NCBI GenBank assembly: GCA_964304625.1
Contig: OZ199838.1
Coordinates: forward strand, 3,844,001-3,908,000
Length of the DNA: 64,000 bases
Direction of reading: 5' to 3'
Origin: Kudoa neothunni
Taxonomy: Eukaryota; Cnidaria
In this document: in pieces, positions 48,830 through 61,164 of the stretch
Layout: every line of letters begins with the position of its first letter
How positions within the stretch are numbered: position 1 is the first letter of the stretch
The notes under the pieces: generated by a model
Told to the model about the DNA's origin: nothing
Databases searched by the model: none
Seen by the model: the letters and a program-made list of their open reading frames with translations, nothing else
Position numbers and translations under genes: made by a program

Positions 48830-51800
48830 AGCCGGAAGGTGATAACAACTATACACAAAATAAAACAACACATATATCGATTCAACAATTACATCAGATC
48901 AATAGCAGCAAATATCGCAGTAGTAGTAGCTTATAAAATTACTCGAAATAACAGCAGTGAGATTGTACTGTGCGTAAATAAGCGTTACACTAAACAAATA
49001 AATCACCTCTTTTCTTCTATACCCAATAGAATTACCCCGGGAAAAGCTTAACCGAACTTAGCTCTAACAAACAACTACCAGACTAATTTTAATTCCTTTT
49101 CAGGATTATTGATGTTGACGCTTTTGTTTTGATTGCAGCGTCAAAATGATCATGCTAAACCCATTTTAAAACCTCCACTGTATATAAATTGTTAGCTTTG
49201 GTGATCAACTCGTGCCAGGTAAATCAAACAAACACCAATCCAAAAGAGACCATGCCCCACGTTTTGAATCATCAACCAACAATTAGCTAAGCCGCTGGGA
49301 AAATTTTCACCAGTCCTACCGGTACTTTGTTATGTTGTAGAATTCAATGAGAGATCAACAACAACCTTTACATAGCACTACGATAGTGCATATTGTGCAT
49401 ATTCGGGATAACCTCCTAAGCTGAGAATTGTTCCAGATAAACAATTTTAATCTTCAACACCTGAGTAACGTTTCTTTCAACGGTGTTGTTATTTGGTGAA
49501 ATAATTCAGTCTCAATGTGCTTTTCTTATCGTAATGTAGTTAATAACAACTTAAATTGATTTTAAAGTTAAAGATGTAAATAGCTCATCTATGTTATCAA
49601 TTATACCAACTATGGTCATAATTTAAGTACGCTGGGAAGGATTTCTGTCCGTAAAAACTATCAGCCAACGATTCCAATTTTTTTTAAATAGTGAATAAGA
49701 AACATAAGATCGAAATAATTTGACCGAAATAATATCGTCCCCGTTAATGCGTTTCGTTTGTAAAGAATAAAAGTTTTCATTTGTTGAAAATAGCACAACA
49801 GCCACGTACTTTAGAATTTTCAGGAGAAAATTCTATAACAGTCAAGTTCTAATGTTGTAATATCCATAGTATCCGAAAACATTATTTTAATAATAAGGTA
49901 CTAAAAGTAATTGAAGAGACATCTATTCCCTTTATTTTTATATTCTCACTCTCTATTATTAATACCTTATACGTAAGAGATTTCATATGATTCTCAAATG
50001 GTATATTAAATCATTCATTTTGTGAATCTTTTTTCATATATTATTAATATCATGAAAATTTCGAGTTGCTCTAATTCATTATTTCACAAACTATTCGATG
50101 TTGTGATTGTTTGATTTCAGATTTGGTTAAACAAACATAATGCACGATAAACACGGTAGTTTGGCAAGCTTAGCGTAATATGCGAGCTGAACCTCAATTG
50201 GATCATAAAAATTTTATATTATTAATAAATATAATCCACAATATCTCTTTCTTTATTCTTTCGTGTCGAATGTTGCCATATGGTAACATCAAATGGTTTC
50301 GATGGTTTATCAATGTTTATTATATACTTTATCTCAAAATTTAATCCTCAAACGAGTTTATATAAATTTTTACAGCATAAAATAAGAAATGAGAAATTTT
50401 TCAAAAAATCACTAAGGAGTTTTATATAAATAAATTCACATCATAACGATTTTTTTATTTGCACAGAAGAAATAAATATTATAAAATAGAACATATTGTT
50501 TATATAAATAAGTGTAGAACATGATTCTACTAATCAATATAGTTTTGAGAAGAAGATTAATATTTGTGTGTAATTACAAAAATATATTTCTAATATGCGA
50601 TTTTCAGGCGCGATGGAGTGGAATTATTAAATATATTTAATATCACGCTAGATATCTGGTCCAATATAATTGAATTAATAAATTAAAAGAACTTTTTCGA
50701 GATATTCAAAGCAGAACGTTGATTATGGCGTAAAAAATGAATAGATTGAGTTTTTATCTGAAAAATCGCCCAAACGACTGGTCATTTTTTATTAAGGCTT
50801 TTATTTTATTAAATGAATTTTCTCGTTAAGACCTGTAACGCTTTTTAAAAAATACACTGTAAAATATTTTTACATAACTCTATATATTTTTTCTTGATAG
50901 TTTAAGGTGTTTTCGTGTAAAATTTTATGTTTAACTCTCTTATTGAGTGCAAAAAAATTTACCCGCTCTGAAGTGGGGTTTATCATTGATCCCAAAAAAA
51001 TCAACACTAATGAAATTTTACAGTTCTTACGTCTCGATCTATTAACGTATAATATTTTCTCAAGTTAATAAAAATAAATATTCAATTTGTGCTTCCTTCA
51101 TAAAAAATGACATTGTCAACCGCATCATTTTGTACACAAGAGGAAATGAGTGCGTTAAAATTAGTCATGTTTAGACTACCGTAATTATCTTATAAGCATG
51201 ATTCATTAATTAAGTTGGATATTCAAAAAAACAAAGATTAGGGTAATAAATGACACCAGCAACAAAACACACACTAATAGACAACTTTAGTTGGATGTCG
51301 GTATAAGCGGAGTTTGTACCAAAATGGCGCGATATTTCGTATGTATGCTTTTTGCTGATTTCTACTGTTATAATTTGTAGTATTCTGGTCTTACATGGTT
51401 GCATTTTGAATTTGAAATACATTACAATGAATTTGCCACCAGAGCGCGATTCGAATAATGTTGTAAGATTAACTTTCGTAAATCTTCAAAGAACCCCATC
51501 ACAGTAAAAATTTATCATTTATAACAATATAATCAAAAGAATAGTTTTAAAACCTAAAAAATAATTAAATAAACAATATTCCGAAATCAGACATTGATAT
51601 TCGAAAGTTAACATAAATTTTTATTATGGCAAAAATTTTTATCTTTAAAACATAAATCTATGACTCGTTCGGTTTAAAATGTAGATTCAAAACTTTGACG
51701 AAGCAATAAAAAAACTGTGTGAGAAATAAGTTAGTTTACTACGAGTTATGAACAAAATAGCTCTGTCGAGGTCACCAGGTTATCCCATTTCGGACAAGGT

Positions 51801-53000
51801 TAAGCTGATGAATATTCAGTTATAACCTAATATATTATCTACTTCCATTTAGTTGCAGCTCCTTTATCTATTAAAAATAGGGATCCTAATGAACAACAAA
51901 TTTTTTAAATTTAAGCTAAGTTATTAGTCATTGATCGAATCATTTGTGGTTTTGTCAACATTGGGATTTTGGAGTATACATTAATTTCGTATATCTATCT
52001 ATAATATCAAATGAGAATAATTCTGTCTTTCAATCTATCGAATAAAATGTACTCAAGTTTAAATCATTCTCAGTACCTAATTGAATATTTAACCTTTAGA
52101 TAAAACTTAACCTTTTAAAATTTTAATTATTCCTAAGTAAAATTCTTTAATCTTTGCAGTTCGGCTGTTATACTCTGGTGCTTTTATTATATTTAATTAT
52201 TGTAGTTATTGAATAAATTTTGTAGAGATGGTGGTTCCCTGAGCTATCTATTCAAAATACCAAAGATACCGATCATTTACCAGAAAAGTAAAAAAAATTT
52301 TTTAGAATCTGCATTTGGGAGACTTTTATATTTAAGAGTTGTACTTTTATTGATTAATATTATATATTTTTTTAATGATTACTCATTTTCAGAACGGAAT
52401 CGTAATATTCTAAATAAAATTCCAGAAAAGGTTTGTAAATTGTGTAGTTCTGGGTCAACACATCAAAGCTTTAAGCTTCTCGGCTAATCACACCTAACCC
52501 CTTGTATTTCCTTCTCACGAAATGATTCGGTCTATTTAACCTACTATATTTCCTGGTAATGAGGAAACCACAACCCTAAATAACCTCTTTTGAAAAATTC
52601 AGTGGCTCCTACTCCATGAGTCACAAACGATTACTGTTACTTTTTACGTCCCCAATGATTCACTTCTCTATCTGGCCCTCGTCCTCCCCAATGAACCCAA
52701 CGATACCTGAAGATGCATCACACTGGGGCGAGGGTACACACTAACTATAGCCTCTATCAAGGAATTGGATGCACAACGCAAATTCATCGACTTCAATTAA
52801 AAACCCCCAGTCACAATCGAATGAGTGATTCCGTGAGTCGTCCATCTGTTTTTACAAAGAAAGAAAGAGGTTGGAAGGACGAAAAACCACCCGTTTAATT
52901 TACTGATGCAAAAAAAATAAATTTTTGAGTGTAGGATATAGTAGAGCCAAAAAAACAAAATAATACGAATTTCCTATAATATGATATTGGATTTTAGTTT
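48830..53000. other. AT-rich intergenic region
   Basis: No gene recognised. It includes the promoter side of the cadherin gene (48830-49300, the least AT-rich part). It also holds a lone palindrome GTTGCCATATGGTAAC (50272-50287) like those in the piggyBac element at 18185-19288, and the GC-richer block listed separately. Confidence 0.4.
52450..52900. other. GC-richer block of unknown nature
   Basis: About 450 bp stand out from the surrounding AT-rich DNA by composition (for example TCTGGCCCTCGTCCTCCCC near 52671 and CACTGGGGCGAGGG near 52720). Plus-strand frames of 60-90 codons cross it but show no motif. Composition and size are like the SINEs elsewhere in the window, but no second copy and no Pol III boxes were found. 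It could be a single repeat of another family. Confidence 0.3.
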
Positions 53001-53363
53001 TTAATGCCTAGGTGGTGCCAAGCGTATTCGCAAATTCTGTCGCCGGGAACCTAATCTTCTAGCTTGGAGCGGCACAATTTGTCTTTCTCTCATATCACGT
53101 AATCTATTGGCGGAGATAGTTGTAGGATCTAAAATTGAAGAAAATACACAATGGAGTTTAATACTTGAGTTTTTAACGAGTTTATATAGAGAAATAATTT
53201 ATTGAATCAAGAGAATGTTTTATAATGAAACTCACTCTTGGTTGTAGTGTAGCACAATAATAGCTCGGAGCAGGTATCTATTGCATCTTTATAGTTAGGT
53301 GCCGTAACCTATTATGTAAAAATTAAATATATGTAAAGCTTTACTTTAGTTTTATATTTAACA

Positions 53364-53401
<38 letters not shown>

Positions 53402-54002
53402 ATAAACCAATTAACATACTTGCGAATGGTCATCAGGACGTTGTGTGTTATACATCTCATTATGACGACCTTCGATACTCTATTAATTGATAATATTGTT
53501 GTTCAATAAGTATTTAATTACTACACAAGGAATGCAGGTAGTTGGTCTTTGTAACTTGGTAACTTTTTAAACTACAGTAAATGCTCAAAATTAATTATGT
53601 ACCTTTGTATCCTAAACAATTAGCTGCATGACCACAAATCGGTATTCTCCTGTTAAAATCATTGATAACTCCGTCTGGATTTCGTCTAGCTTCTTCAATT
53701 AGATTAACCTAAAATTTGTTAAAAATATAAAACTCAATAATAAACTTTATTGGGATATTCACGAAAATGGTGATAAGAACGAACAATTTGTAATGCTCTG
53801 TCCATTTCATCTTTTTCTTCATCGTCCAAATAGAGCTATAGACAATGATTGGAAAGGAACAGTTTATTATTTAAATATTTCATTATAATTACTCCAATCT
53901 CTTGGGAACTATTCTTCAAGTATGTGTCTAAATAAAATTATAAACGCTACTCTGAATCTAACTACATAGAACAAGTAGCAATATTTTCAAATGTTGATTC
54001 AT
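53001..54002 (-). CDS. Secreted cysteine-patterned protein, paralogue A
   Basis: Not recognised; pair with 60183-61108. Eight exons: 54002-53966, 53927-53893, 53835-53746, 53708-53603, 53562-53522, 53479-53420, 53308-53236, 53128-53001. All introns are GT..AG, phases 1,0,0,1,0,0,1, and coding length closes exactly at 189 aa. The signal peptide starts MNQHLKILLLVLY. Six conserved cysteines form three pairs: C-x5-C (ICGHAANC), C-x2-C (TTCIPCV) and C-x5-C (DTCSELLLC). An acidic stretch (LYLDDEEKDEMDRA) precedes them. The C-terminus is strongly basic (RLRDMRERQIVPLQARRL, SRRQNLRIRL), unlike paralogue B. Introns are mostly about 35-60 bp; two are longer, and the longest (111 bp) holds an (AT)n run. 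A TATA box lies at 54041-54052. Probably secreted; role unknown. Confidence 0.8.
53366..53399. repeat. (AT)n microsatellite
   Basis: Uninterrupted AT dinucleotide run of about 34 bp inside the sixth intron of paralogue A. It explains why that intron is longer than its counterpart-sized neighbours. Paralogue B has no such run. Confidence 0.9.
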
Positions 54003-54040
54003 TCTACAACCTCTGAGCTCTACAAGGTATCCGGGAAAAA

Positions 54041-54052
54041 TTTTTTTATATA
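54041..54052 (-). promoter_or_regulatory. TATA box of paralogue A
   Basis: TATATAAAAAAA on the minus strand, ending 39 bp upstream of the ATG at 54002. The equivalent site before paralogue B (61150-61159) stands at nearly the same distance, so the position is conserved. Confidence 0.55.
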
Positions 54053-54059
54053 GGAAGTT

Positions 54060-56045
54060 ATCAATTAATCTAACCTATGTAATAAAAATAAAATAATGTC
54101 CAAATCTTTGAGATACTAAAATACAATAGATTGTATCTAAATAAGATTATTTTTGTAATATACATTATTAATGAGTGACTCAGTTGAAAATTTTGAATAG
54201 AATTGATAGTGGTTTGGGAAAACCACAAATAGTTATTGTTAATCAAAATAAAACTTTGTTGGACTTAAAAAGTACAACATTTAGTATAAATTTATAAATA
54301 AATCATTAATGCTATTTCTAACATACGAAAATAAAATTATATTTGTCATCACAATGTATTTAATCTATTTTTATGAATTTTATAACTTGGAATGTTTTAT
54401 TTCTCAATGTAAATAAATGAAAAATAAAAACCATAAATCGATTATTATAATTCTCAAAATAAAAAAAACTGCATAACTCTTAAATATAATTTACTTAAAG
54501 AGTGAAATATACGATAAAACTATTAATATAAATAATGGTTGTTGATTTTTTAACATCTATTTAAAAATTTAGTGTAAAACAATGAGATTATGATATAATG
54601 CATTCGTATCCAATATTTCTAAAGAATTCATTAAATTATATTATGATCAATTAAAAATATTTTGTATTATTACATTACTGATTAAAGTTTGTGTTATTAT
54701 GATTTATGAAGATAAAAACCTCTAATTTAATAACCTTAATCCTAACATTATAGGGGTCATTTCTCTTAAGGGTGAACACTTAGAGTTGTTTACTTGGCAA
54801 TAATATTCATATGTTAAGTTTCATTTTATTGTATAGATAAAAAAGAAAATAACCATAAGTTAACTAAATAAAGCAATTTTTCTTGGTATAAGTAACCAGT
54901 TTTCCCCAACGATAACATAGGGGAATTTAATCTTCTAAGTAGCTGAAAAATTTATATCCTCCAAATAAAATTCAGCATTGACTAATAAATATGAGGAAAA
55001 TTCATTGAATAAATGATCAATTATCAAAGTTATATTCTGTGCACCCAAACGCACACATTTATGTTGTTACATTTCTATGGGGTACGATCGTATTTATAGG
55101 TGTATTTATGTGGTTTTTTAGTTTTTACATTTAATTCAAATTTTATAACAGCTGTCATTTAATTTATTTTAAACAATGCAATGTAAAACTGCGCAGAAAA
55201 ACACTAAACTTGTCAAAATTTTGAGCCATTATATCATGTCTTTTTAACGCTCTTTACAATACGAAACTAAGAATATGGATTAACATTTTTCACGTATGTT
55301 TTAGGTCGATCTCTACGACGCAAAAAAAGCGAATGCATGAAATGTCATCGTATTTTGAATAACTGGTGTAAAAATAATGAGAGAACGAAGTGCTATCGTT
55401 GTATTCTGGAGATAACTACATTCTTCTTATCCGCTATGCGCATGCGTACTGGCTTCGCGTGTACAATGTTTCGTTATTTATTCATTATTTACTCGATGGA
55501 ATTTCCGTAAATTTCAAAAAATCACATGTATCAATATTTTAAATAATTTTATTTGGAAGGTGTTTTTACATTAACTTTTTTGATATATGACAAAAAAAAA
55601 TTTCAACTCATTTTTCTGAAAGTTTTCATAAAGGTAAGAGAATATAAAATGTGGAGAAGAATTATATTCCGTTCATACACTATAATATTGTTGACATAAT
55701 TCACTTGGGGTAGAAATCCACCCCATTTTATTTAGAAGGTTAATAAAATAAAAAATTATTTCCGTATCATACTGACAATTTTTGTATTGTACCTTGTTCA
55801 AACGATAAACACCAATAGGAAATAACTGTGATATAATTTAAAACTGTGCCTAACATCTATTTGAGATTTGATATCTTATTTTGGATCATTATCTCTTAAA
55901 TATTAACAAACAAACGTATCATTACAACAATATCTTACAACATAAGTAAGCAATATAAGTAGAGACCGTAATTTTCGATTAAAATTGATAAACGCCGAAA
56001 AACATCAATTTTTTCTGAATTTTGAATTTCCATTGAAAGTCGAGA
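54060..56045. other. AT-rich DNA with duplicated upstream flank
   Basis: The part at about 54110-54240 resembles 61455-61590 (for example GACTCAG followed by TTTGAATAGA in both), so the duplication of the secreted genes extends several hundred bases upstream. The rest has no gene call, apart from a frame at 55306-55500 listed separately. Confidence 0.4.
55306..55509 (+). other. Possible exon with Cys4 knuckle
   Basis: After an acceptor-like TTTTAG (55299-55304) one frame stays open to a stop near 55509. It reads RSLRRKKSECMKCHRI, then NNWCKNNERTKCYRCI. Two CxxC pairs (ECMKC, KCYRC) behind a basic stretch suggest a zinc knuckle. No upstream exon was found and the later part is hydrophobic and unconvincing. 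A palindromic TGCGCATGCG (55436-55445, NRF-1-like) lies within it. It may be a fragment of the hAT element that follows. Confidence 0.25.
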
Positions 56046-56064
56046 TAACTTGCGGACTGCTTTT

Positions 56065-57510
56065 TGTATCATTATGGGTAGAAAGAGACGACAAATTAAC
56101 AATTATGTAACCGAATGGAACGACTTAGAACATCTGGAAAACAATTTAATTTCCAGATTTTATAATATTAAATTGCCTCTACAACAAAACGGAATTATGG
56201 AGCACATTAATTCAATAAAACATCAGTCGTTGAAGGGGTTTTTTGATAATGTACCTCCGATTCCCAATATTATTTTTAGAGAAAAAGAGAATAATGAGTT
56301 GGAAATGGACTTAGTCTCTATTATTGCGTTTGATGGACGTACGTTGACATTTCTCGACAGAAATTGTAGGTATCGCGATGTTTTGGCAAAATAATGTTAT
56401 GTAAATCGATCATTGCCTGATGGGAGAACTCTGATTGATAATTTTTTGCCAAAAATATATCAAAAAAATTCAGAAGCTATTAAACAAATTTTGTAAAATA
56501 CAAGATTTTCCCTGGTAATAGATAAAAGCCGTGATTTTAAAAACAGACAATTATTCAATATTTTGGTTTGTTTTTATGGCCCAGAGACCAACGACAGATC
56601 TATATTCATGATTGATTTCAAAGTCCTCACTGAATATAATTCTGTAATTATTGCCAGAATCATTTCAGAAGCTCTCCAGACGAATGAATTATGTTGGAAA
56701 AGTAGTATGGCCATCATATCGGACACCGCTCCGTATATGAAAAAATATTATAAAAATATTAAAATGCTTCACGATTATATCGTAAGGGCGCCATGTGTTT
56801 CACATTTAATCCACGGTGTAATACGAAAAACCATAGATAATTTATTGTTGAACATAAATAAATTTTGCAGTAGGTTTTCGGCTTTGTTATCTAAAAACCG
56901 GCCCGCAAAAGTCTTATTTTTGCGGGTACTCGAGAAAAACAACATACGCTTTGTAAAAGAAATCCCAAGAGTCATTGACATTCGCTGGCATAGTCTATAC
57001 AAGTGCTTGTTATGTTGTCTAGATTACTTCGAAAGTAAAAAGAAATATCTATCGGGGGAAAAATTAAGTCTATCTTAAAGTTGTCTGAATTTATTGAGTT
57101 CTCTAGAGAGTGATTGGAAGAACTATTAATTTTCATTTAATTCATAGTAAAATGTTTTTCCCCATTGTACGATCTCTCTACAGAAATCTAATCCAATTCT
57201 TCCACTGGTATATCCAAACTTGATGATTGGATGAAGTCATGTAACAATATAAGAAAAGGCAGTGGCCATTCTCATGGAAACGAATAACTTCTCCGTTATA
57301 GATGATATTTTAAATCTGATTACATATTTGAATGCGGCTATTTTTAATCTATTTTTTTTGCAAAAATTGTTTGAAAATTTAAATAATAAAAGTTCAACAT
57401 TTTGTCTGTCCTATTTACACTGTTCAATAAGTACACTCACATTTTTGAGTCTAATATTATGTAATATAAACATTATAATCGAAATGAAATGTATACATAT
57501 CTAGTGTTGG
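56065..57510 (+). mobile_element. hAT-type transposase relic
   Basis: One frame runs from about 56050 to 57078 with stops at 56392 and 56494. Blocks: MGRKRRQINNYVTEWN, ISRFYNIKLPLQQNG, FLPKIYQKN, then FYGPETNDRSIFMIDFKVL, AIISDTAPYMKKYYKN, RAPCVSHLIHGVIRK and VIDIRWHSLYKCL. SDxAxYM, CxxHLxH and the following RWHS motif are those of the hAT catalytic region, in the group related to CGGBP1-like proteins. After 57080 the frame is broken, but FFPIVRSLYRNLIQFF still fits. Terminal inverted repeats were not identified. The more intact 56563-57078 frame suggests it is younger than the relic at 35780. Confidence 0.65.
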
Positions 57511-57539
57511 TTAGAAACCTTTAGTTTAATAAGCCTCAA

Positions 57540-58355
57540 CGCACGCAGTTTAATTTAGAATAAGTCATCTCCAATCATTTACGAAACATATACGTTTCTA
57601 TCTAAACATTTTTTAATATTAATTTAACAAAATCGTCTTTAATTAATGGATATTAATTGGATTCGAAATATTTTACATCGATGTAACCCACTTTTCATAT
57701 GTATCTATAAGATTGTTCCATAAATTCAGCGAATTTTGGTTGTTTTCTCCTTACAAATATGTTTACTTTAATCAGAAGTATGAGAGAGTTTTTCATGGTG
57801 CCTATTCATGAATACAGAACCTACAAATACAGGAACTTATGAGCTTAAATTTAAGAGTAAACCTATACTTCTTAATTTAAATTCATTTATCAATTTTTAA
57901 CAAGCAGGGTGATTCTAAATTTTCTGCATTAATTCCTCTGGTAGTGTCTCAATGGGTAAATTTATAAAGTAAAAAGTTTTGAATCGTGATTTTTGGGGTA
58001 CGTTTGTTCGGCTTTTGTAAAACGAGCCAACGAAGAAATGTAATAAGTATTATAATAAACAATGTTGAGTTAAAATAACGCTTAATTCGGCCTTGAGCAT
58101 TTTGAATTGTTCTGAAAAATTTCATTTTAAGATTGCAAACATCTGTTTCCTGATACTGAGGGATGTGTAATTTTAATAGTTCAGAAAAATCAATTTTCAC
58201 TCCATTGAAGAATTGATCAACTTATCCACTAGCCGTGGCCGTTTAGCTGTGCGCCCAATAAAATTTCTCCAAAATAACCACATTCGAAATTTTAACAGTA
58301 CAATAATATTTTTTAATAAAAAGTATAGTTTTGAATTGATCAATTTGACAGCGCT
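57540..58355. other. AT-rich DNA, no gene recognised
   Basis: Short frames only, no motif. Lies between the hAT relic and the SINE. Confidence 0.4.
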
Positions 58356-58360
58356 TCATA

Positions 58361-58828
58361 TTTTTTTTATTCACAAGGTAAAACCCTGGTGCAACTTATT
58401 CGATTAGGTCGTGAAATTCTGGTTGGTCAGACTTGTTCCATTAACGCTTTCGGCACCGCAGGACGTAACATGAAACCCCGCCCCTTATCTTTTTGTGGTA
58501 GTGTGGGACTTTAACTCACTAAACATCTCCGTCTCAGAGCGACCACCACCCTAAACACTATCCCTTTAAGGACGTTGGCTCTGTGAGGACTGAAAATTAC
58601 TTGCCTTTCGATGGGTTCCAGAGATTCAAATTCCTATTCACGCGAATTTGGCTGCTAGTGCATCCCACTCCACAGCGGGCGTACACTTTAACAACAGCAC
58701 CCAAATATGGGATTGAGACCAATCGACACGGAAGCACGGAAGCAACAGTCTGACCGCCGGCGGATTCGAACCCATCACCTCAAGGTTCTGAGTCCGGGTG
58801 TCACACCGATGTGCTATCTGTCCTCGGC
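58361..58828 (-). repeat. tRNA-derived SINE (long family), copy 3
   Basis: Reverse orientation. The head at the right reads GCCGAGGACAGATAGCAC on the minus strand, with A-box-like TAGCACATCGGTGT and B-box GGTTCGAATCCGCC. The tail at the left reads GGGTTTTACCTTGTGAAT then a short A-run. A possible degenerate target duplication is CTTCATATTTTTTT on the left and CTCAATATTTTTTT on the right. The B-box matches the canonical consensus (GGTTCGAATCC) better than those of copies 1 and 2. A 65-codon minus frame across it is only the translated SINE. Confidence 0.8.
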
Positions 58829-58834
58829 TCAATA

Positions 58835-60180
58835 TTTTTTTCCGTAATGAAGAATCTACGTTGTTTGTAAAGCTCAGATGATACTTAAAGCATGCAAAAT
58901 AAATACGAATCGAATTGGGTCAGATGTCGTCAAAAGTAAAAATTTTATTTTTGAAATGGACTCCTAATCGCGTTCCTAATATATAGGCTGGATTATTACC
59001 GTATATATTTGCATGTAGGTCAAACCCCAGTTTTAGGCGTTTAATTAAATGGGATTTATCATCTCGCCTACAAGTTGATCATATTGATATTTTAGATACC
59101 AAAACGCCGTCCATAAAAATAAAAATTCTTAAGTATTTGAATTCATTTGAAAAATATAATTTTAAATATTGTGAAGCTTTTATGTAACTACAAACTATAC
59201 AATTATAAAAGACAATTTAAATAAAAGCTTTAATTTCTTATATTGTGATCAGTTATTATTAAAAGTTAAACAAAAAAGGGCCCCAAGAATTCATCATCGT
59301 TATCATCATCACTTTCAAAGTCTTCTCAATTAGTCGTAGGATAATGTATTGTTATCAATTGTCATATCATAAGAGCCATCTTGAACAATATCACTTATTC
59401 TGGTTGTGATACTCTCATCATAATATTCATTTTCTGCCATGCATGAGATTTAAGCATTCGCTCCGATATTTCCGATTTCAATCTTCCAAGTATGCTCGGT
59501 GGACAGGTCTCACCCACATTTTGTGACTAAAATTTGGGTAAAAACGGTTGCCGTCTATAAACAAGTATATATGATAACTTATTCCGCGTATTGGAGTGAA
59601 AAAGAACGAATGATTAATTTTTTTTTAAATATTACATTATTTGATATAATTAACATCAATAATTTCCCACTGACTTATACTAATCCTATTCAATTAAGTA
59701 TCATCTTGAGAAAAATCAACAAAAATTTCTCCATTCTCCTTTTTCTGATACTTCCATGAAATAAGTTTTGTATGAATTAATAAATTTTGACTTGTATTAA
59801 ATTTGGAATGATAATAAACTGTTATATAGTCCGTTTATTTTAGACAATATAATCAAACATTATATTTGGAAGATTCCGTACGCAATAACTCTGACTATTA
59901 GAAGAGTGCATTTTATAAAAATTTATTTATAGAAAAAAATCAAAAATTAAGCAGATACATCAATTTTTTGTTTGTTGGTTTTAAATGTTAACTAAAATTA
60001 TTGTATGAGGGGATTTCTTATTTCATTTAAACATAGAAAACCAGGCGTTACATTTTGTAGTTAGAATAATAAACATTCATGTTACAGTCAAAATTTTCCA
60101 CTTACTTAAGGTTAAGAGAAGCGAAATAAGGAAAAATCATGTAAACTCATTGTGATAGAGTGTTATAATGTTGTTGGTTC
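58835..60180. other. AT-rich DNA, no gene recognised
   Basis: A short minus-strand frame near 59440-59300 (MAENEYYDESITTR, then an acidic stretch after a stop) could be the acidic N-terminus of a piggyBac-type transposase but is too short to call. Otherwise nothing. Confidence 0.35.
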
Positions 60181-60182
60181 TT

Positions 60183-61108
60183 TTATGGTAATTCTATTGT
60201 AAATGTAACTTTATTCATTCCTCTAACTGATAATGGCCATTGTGTGTTACCAGAGGGAACAAGCGTGTTATCCTGAGATGTAGAAGAATCTAAAATTTAT
60301 TAAATAATTAAATTAAAATTTTCTGATCTATTACGGATAATAAATTATGCAATATTATGAAACTCACCATCAACTAAGGAGTTACAATAATGATTTTTTG
60401 CGCAAGTGGTTTTAGCTTCATTAAACGCATCCGTTTCCTATAATGAGAATATTAGGCAAATAATAAACTTAAATCTATAATTATGATTTTCAAGTTATGT
60501 TGAAAATTAATCTAACTTACTAACGATGTTAATTGAGTCCCAGCTGGAATACTTAGAAGCTTAGTTTTCTGCACGATCACCTATTATTGGTAAATATATC
60601 TCAATAAATAATTAATTACAACACAGGGAACACAAGTAAAAGGTAGATTTATTTTCGTAACTGTAAAAGTTTAAAATTTAAATCACTAAATAATTAAGTA
60701 CCCCTGCCTCCGCAACAACTAGCCTTCGTTTTACAAAAATCATCCGTGTACTTCTGATAATCGGCAATAAGTTGATCTGGATAAGCTATGTATTTCTTCA
60801 GAAAACGAATCTAAAATTGTTGTTAATAAAGATAACTTAAAAATATAACCTTAAAGCGGCTTTCGGTAAAAAACCTATCATGCATCAACAATTGCATCAT
60901 GTTCGTTAACTTTTGCTTGGGATCATCGTTCAATTGAAGCTATAGAGAAAAACATAAAATACATTTTTATAGTTTAAACATAAAAATAATTCAACTTCAT
61001 TTGTCGAGTAAGTATCATTAATTTTTAATGCACCTAAAGCAAATCAGAGATGATACTCTCAACCTAAATACAGAGAACAAGCAATAATATTTTCAACTGT
61101 GGATTCAT
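60183..61108 (-). CDS. Secreted cysteine-patterned protein, paralogue B
   Basis: Not recognised; pair with 53001-54002. Eight exons: 61108-61072, 61033-60996, 60939-60850, 60810-60702, 60660-60620, 60580-60521, 60437-60368, 60289-60183. Phases are 1,0,0,1,0,0,1, as in paralogue A, and exons 1, 3, 5 and 6 have the same length in both (37, 90, 41 and 60 nt). Coding length closes exactly at 183 aa. The signal peptide starts MNPQLKILLLVLCA. Cysteines: FCKTKASCC, TCVPCV, TTCAKNHYC. Conserved around them are GVTK before the CxxC pair and the spacing between pairs. The C-terminus (PLSVRGMNKVTFTIELP) is neutral, unlike the Arg-rich end of paralogue A. Overall identity between the two is low while the gene structure is kept, pointing to fast protein change after duplication. 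Confidence 0.8.
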
Positions 61109-61149
61109 TCCGCACTCTCTCAACTCTATAAGACTTTCTTTTGAGTGCT

Positions 61150-61159
61150 CTTTTATATC
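61150..61159 (-). promoter_or_regulatory. TATA box of paralogue B
   Basis: GATATAAAAG on the minus strand, ending 42 bp upstream of the ATG at 61108 and matching the position of the TATA box of paralogue A. Confidence 0.55.
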
Positions 61160-61164
61160 TGTTT

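Noticed and set aside
58638-58832. 65-codon minus-strand open frame
   Set aside because: It lies wholly within the SINE at 58361-58828 and reads through its tRNA-like head; the phrase NLEVMGSNPP is the translated B-box region.
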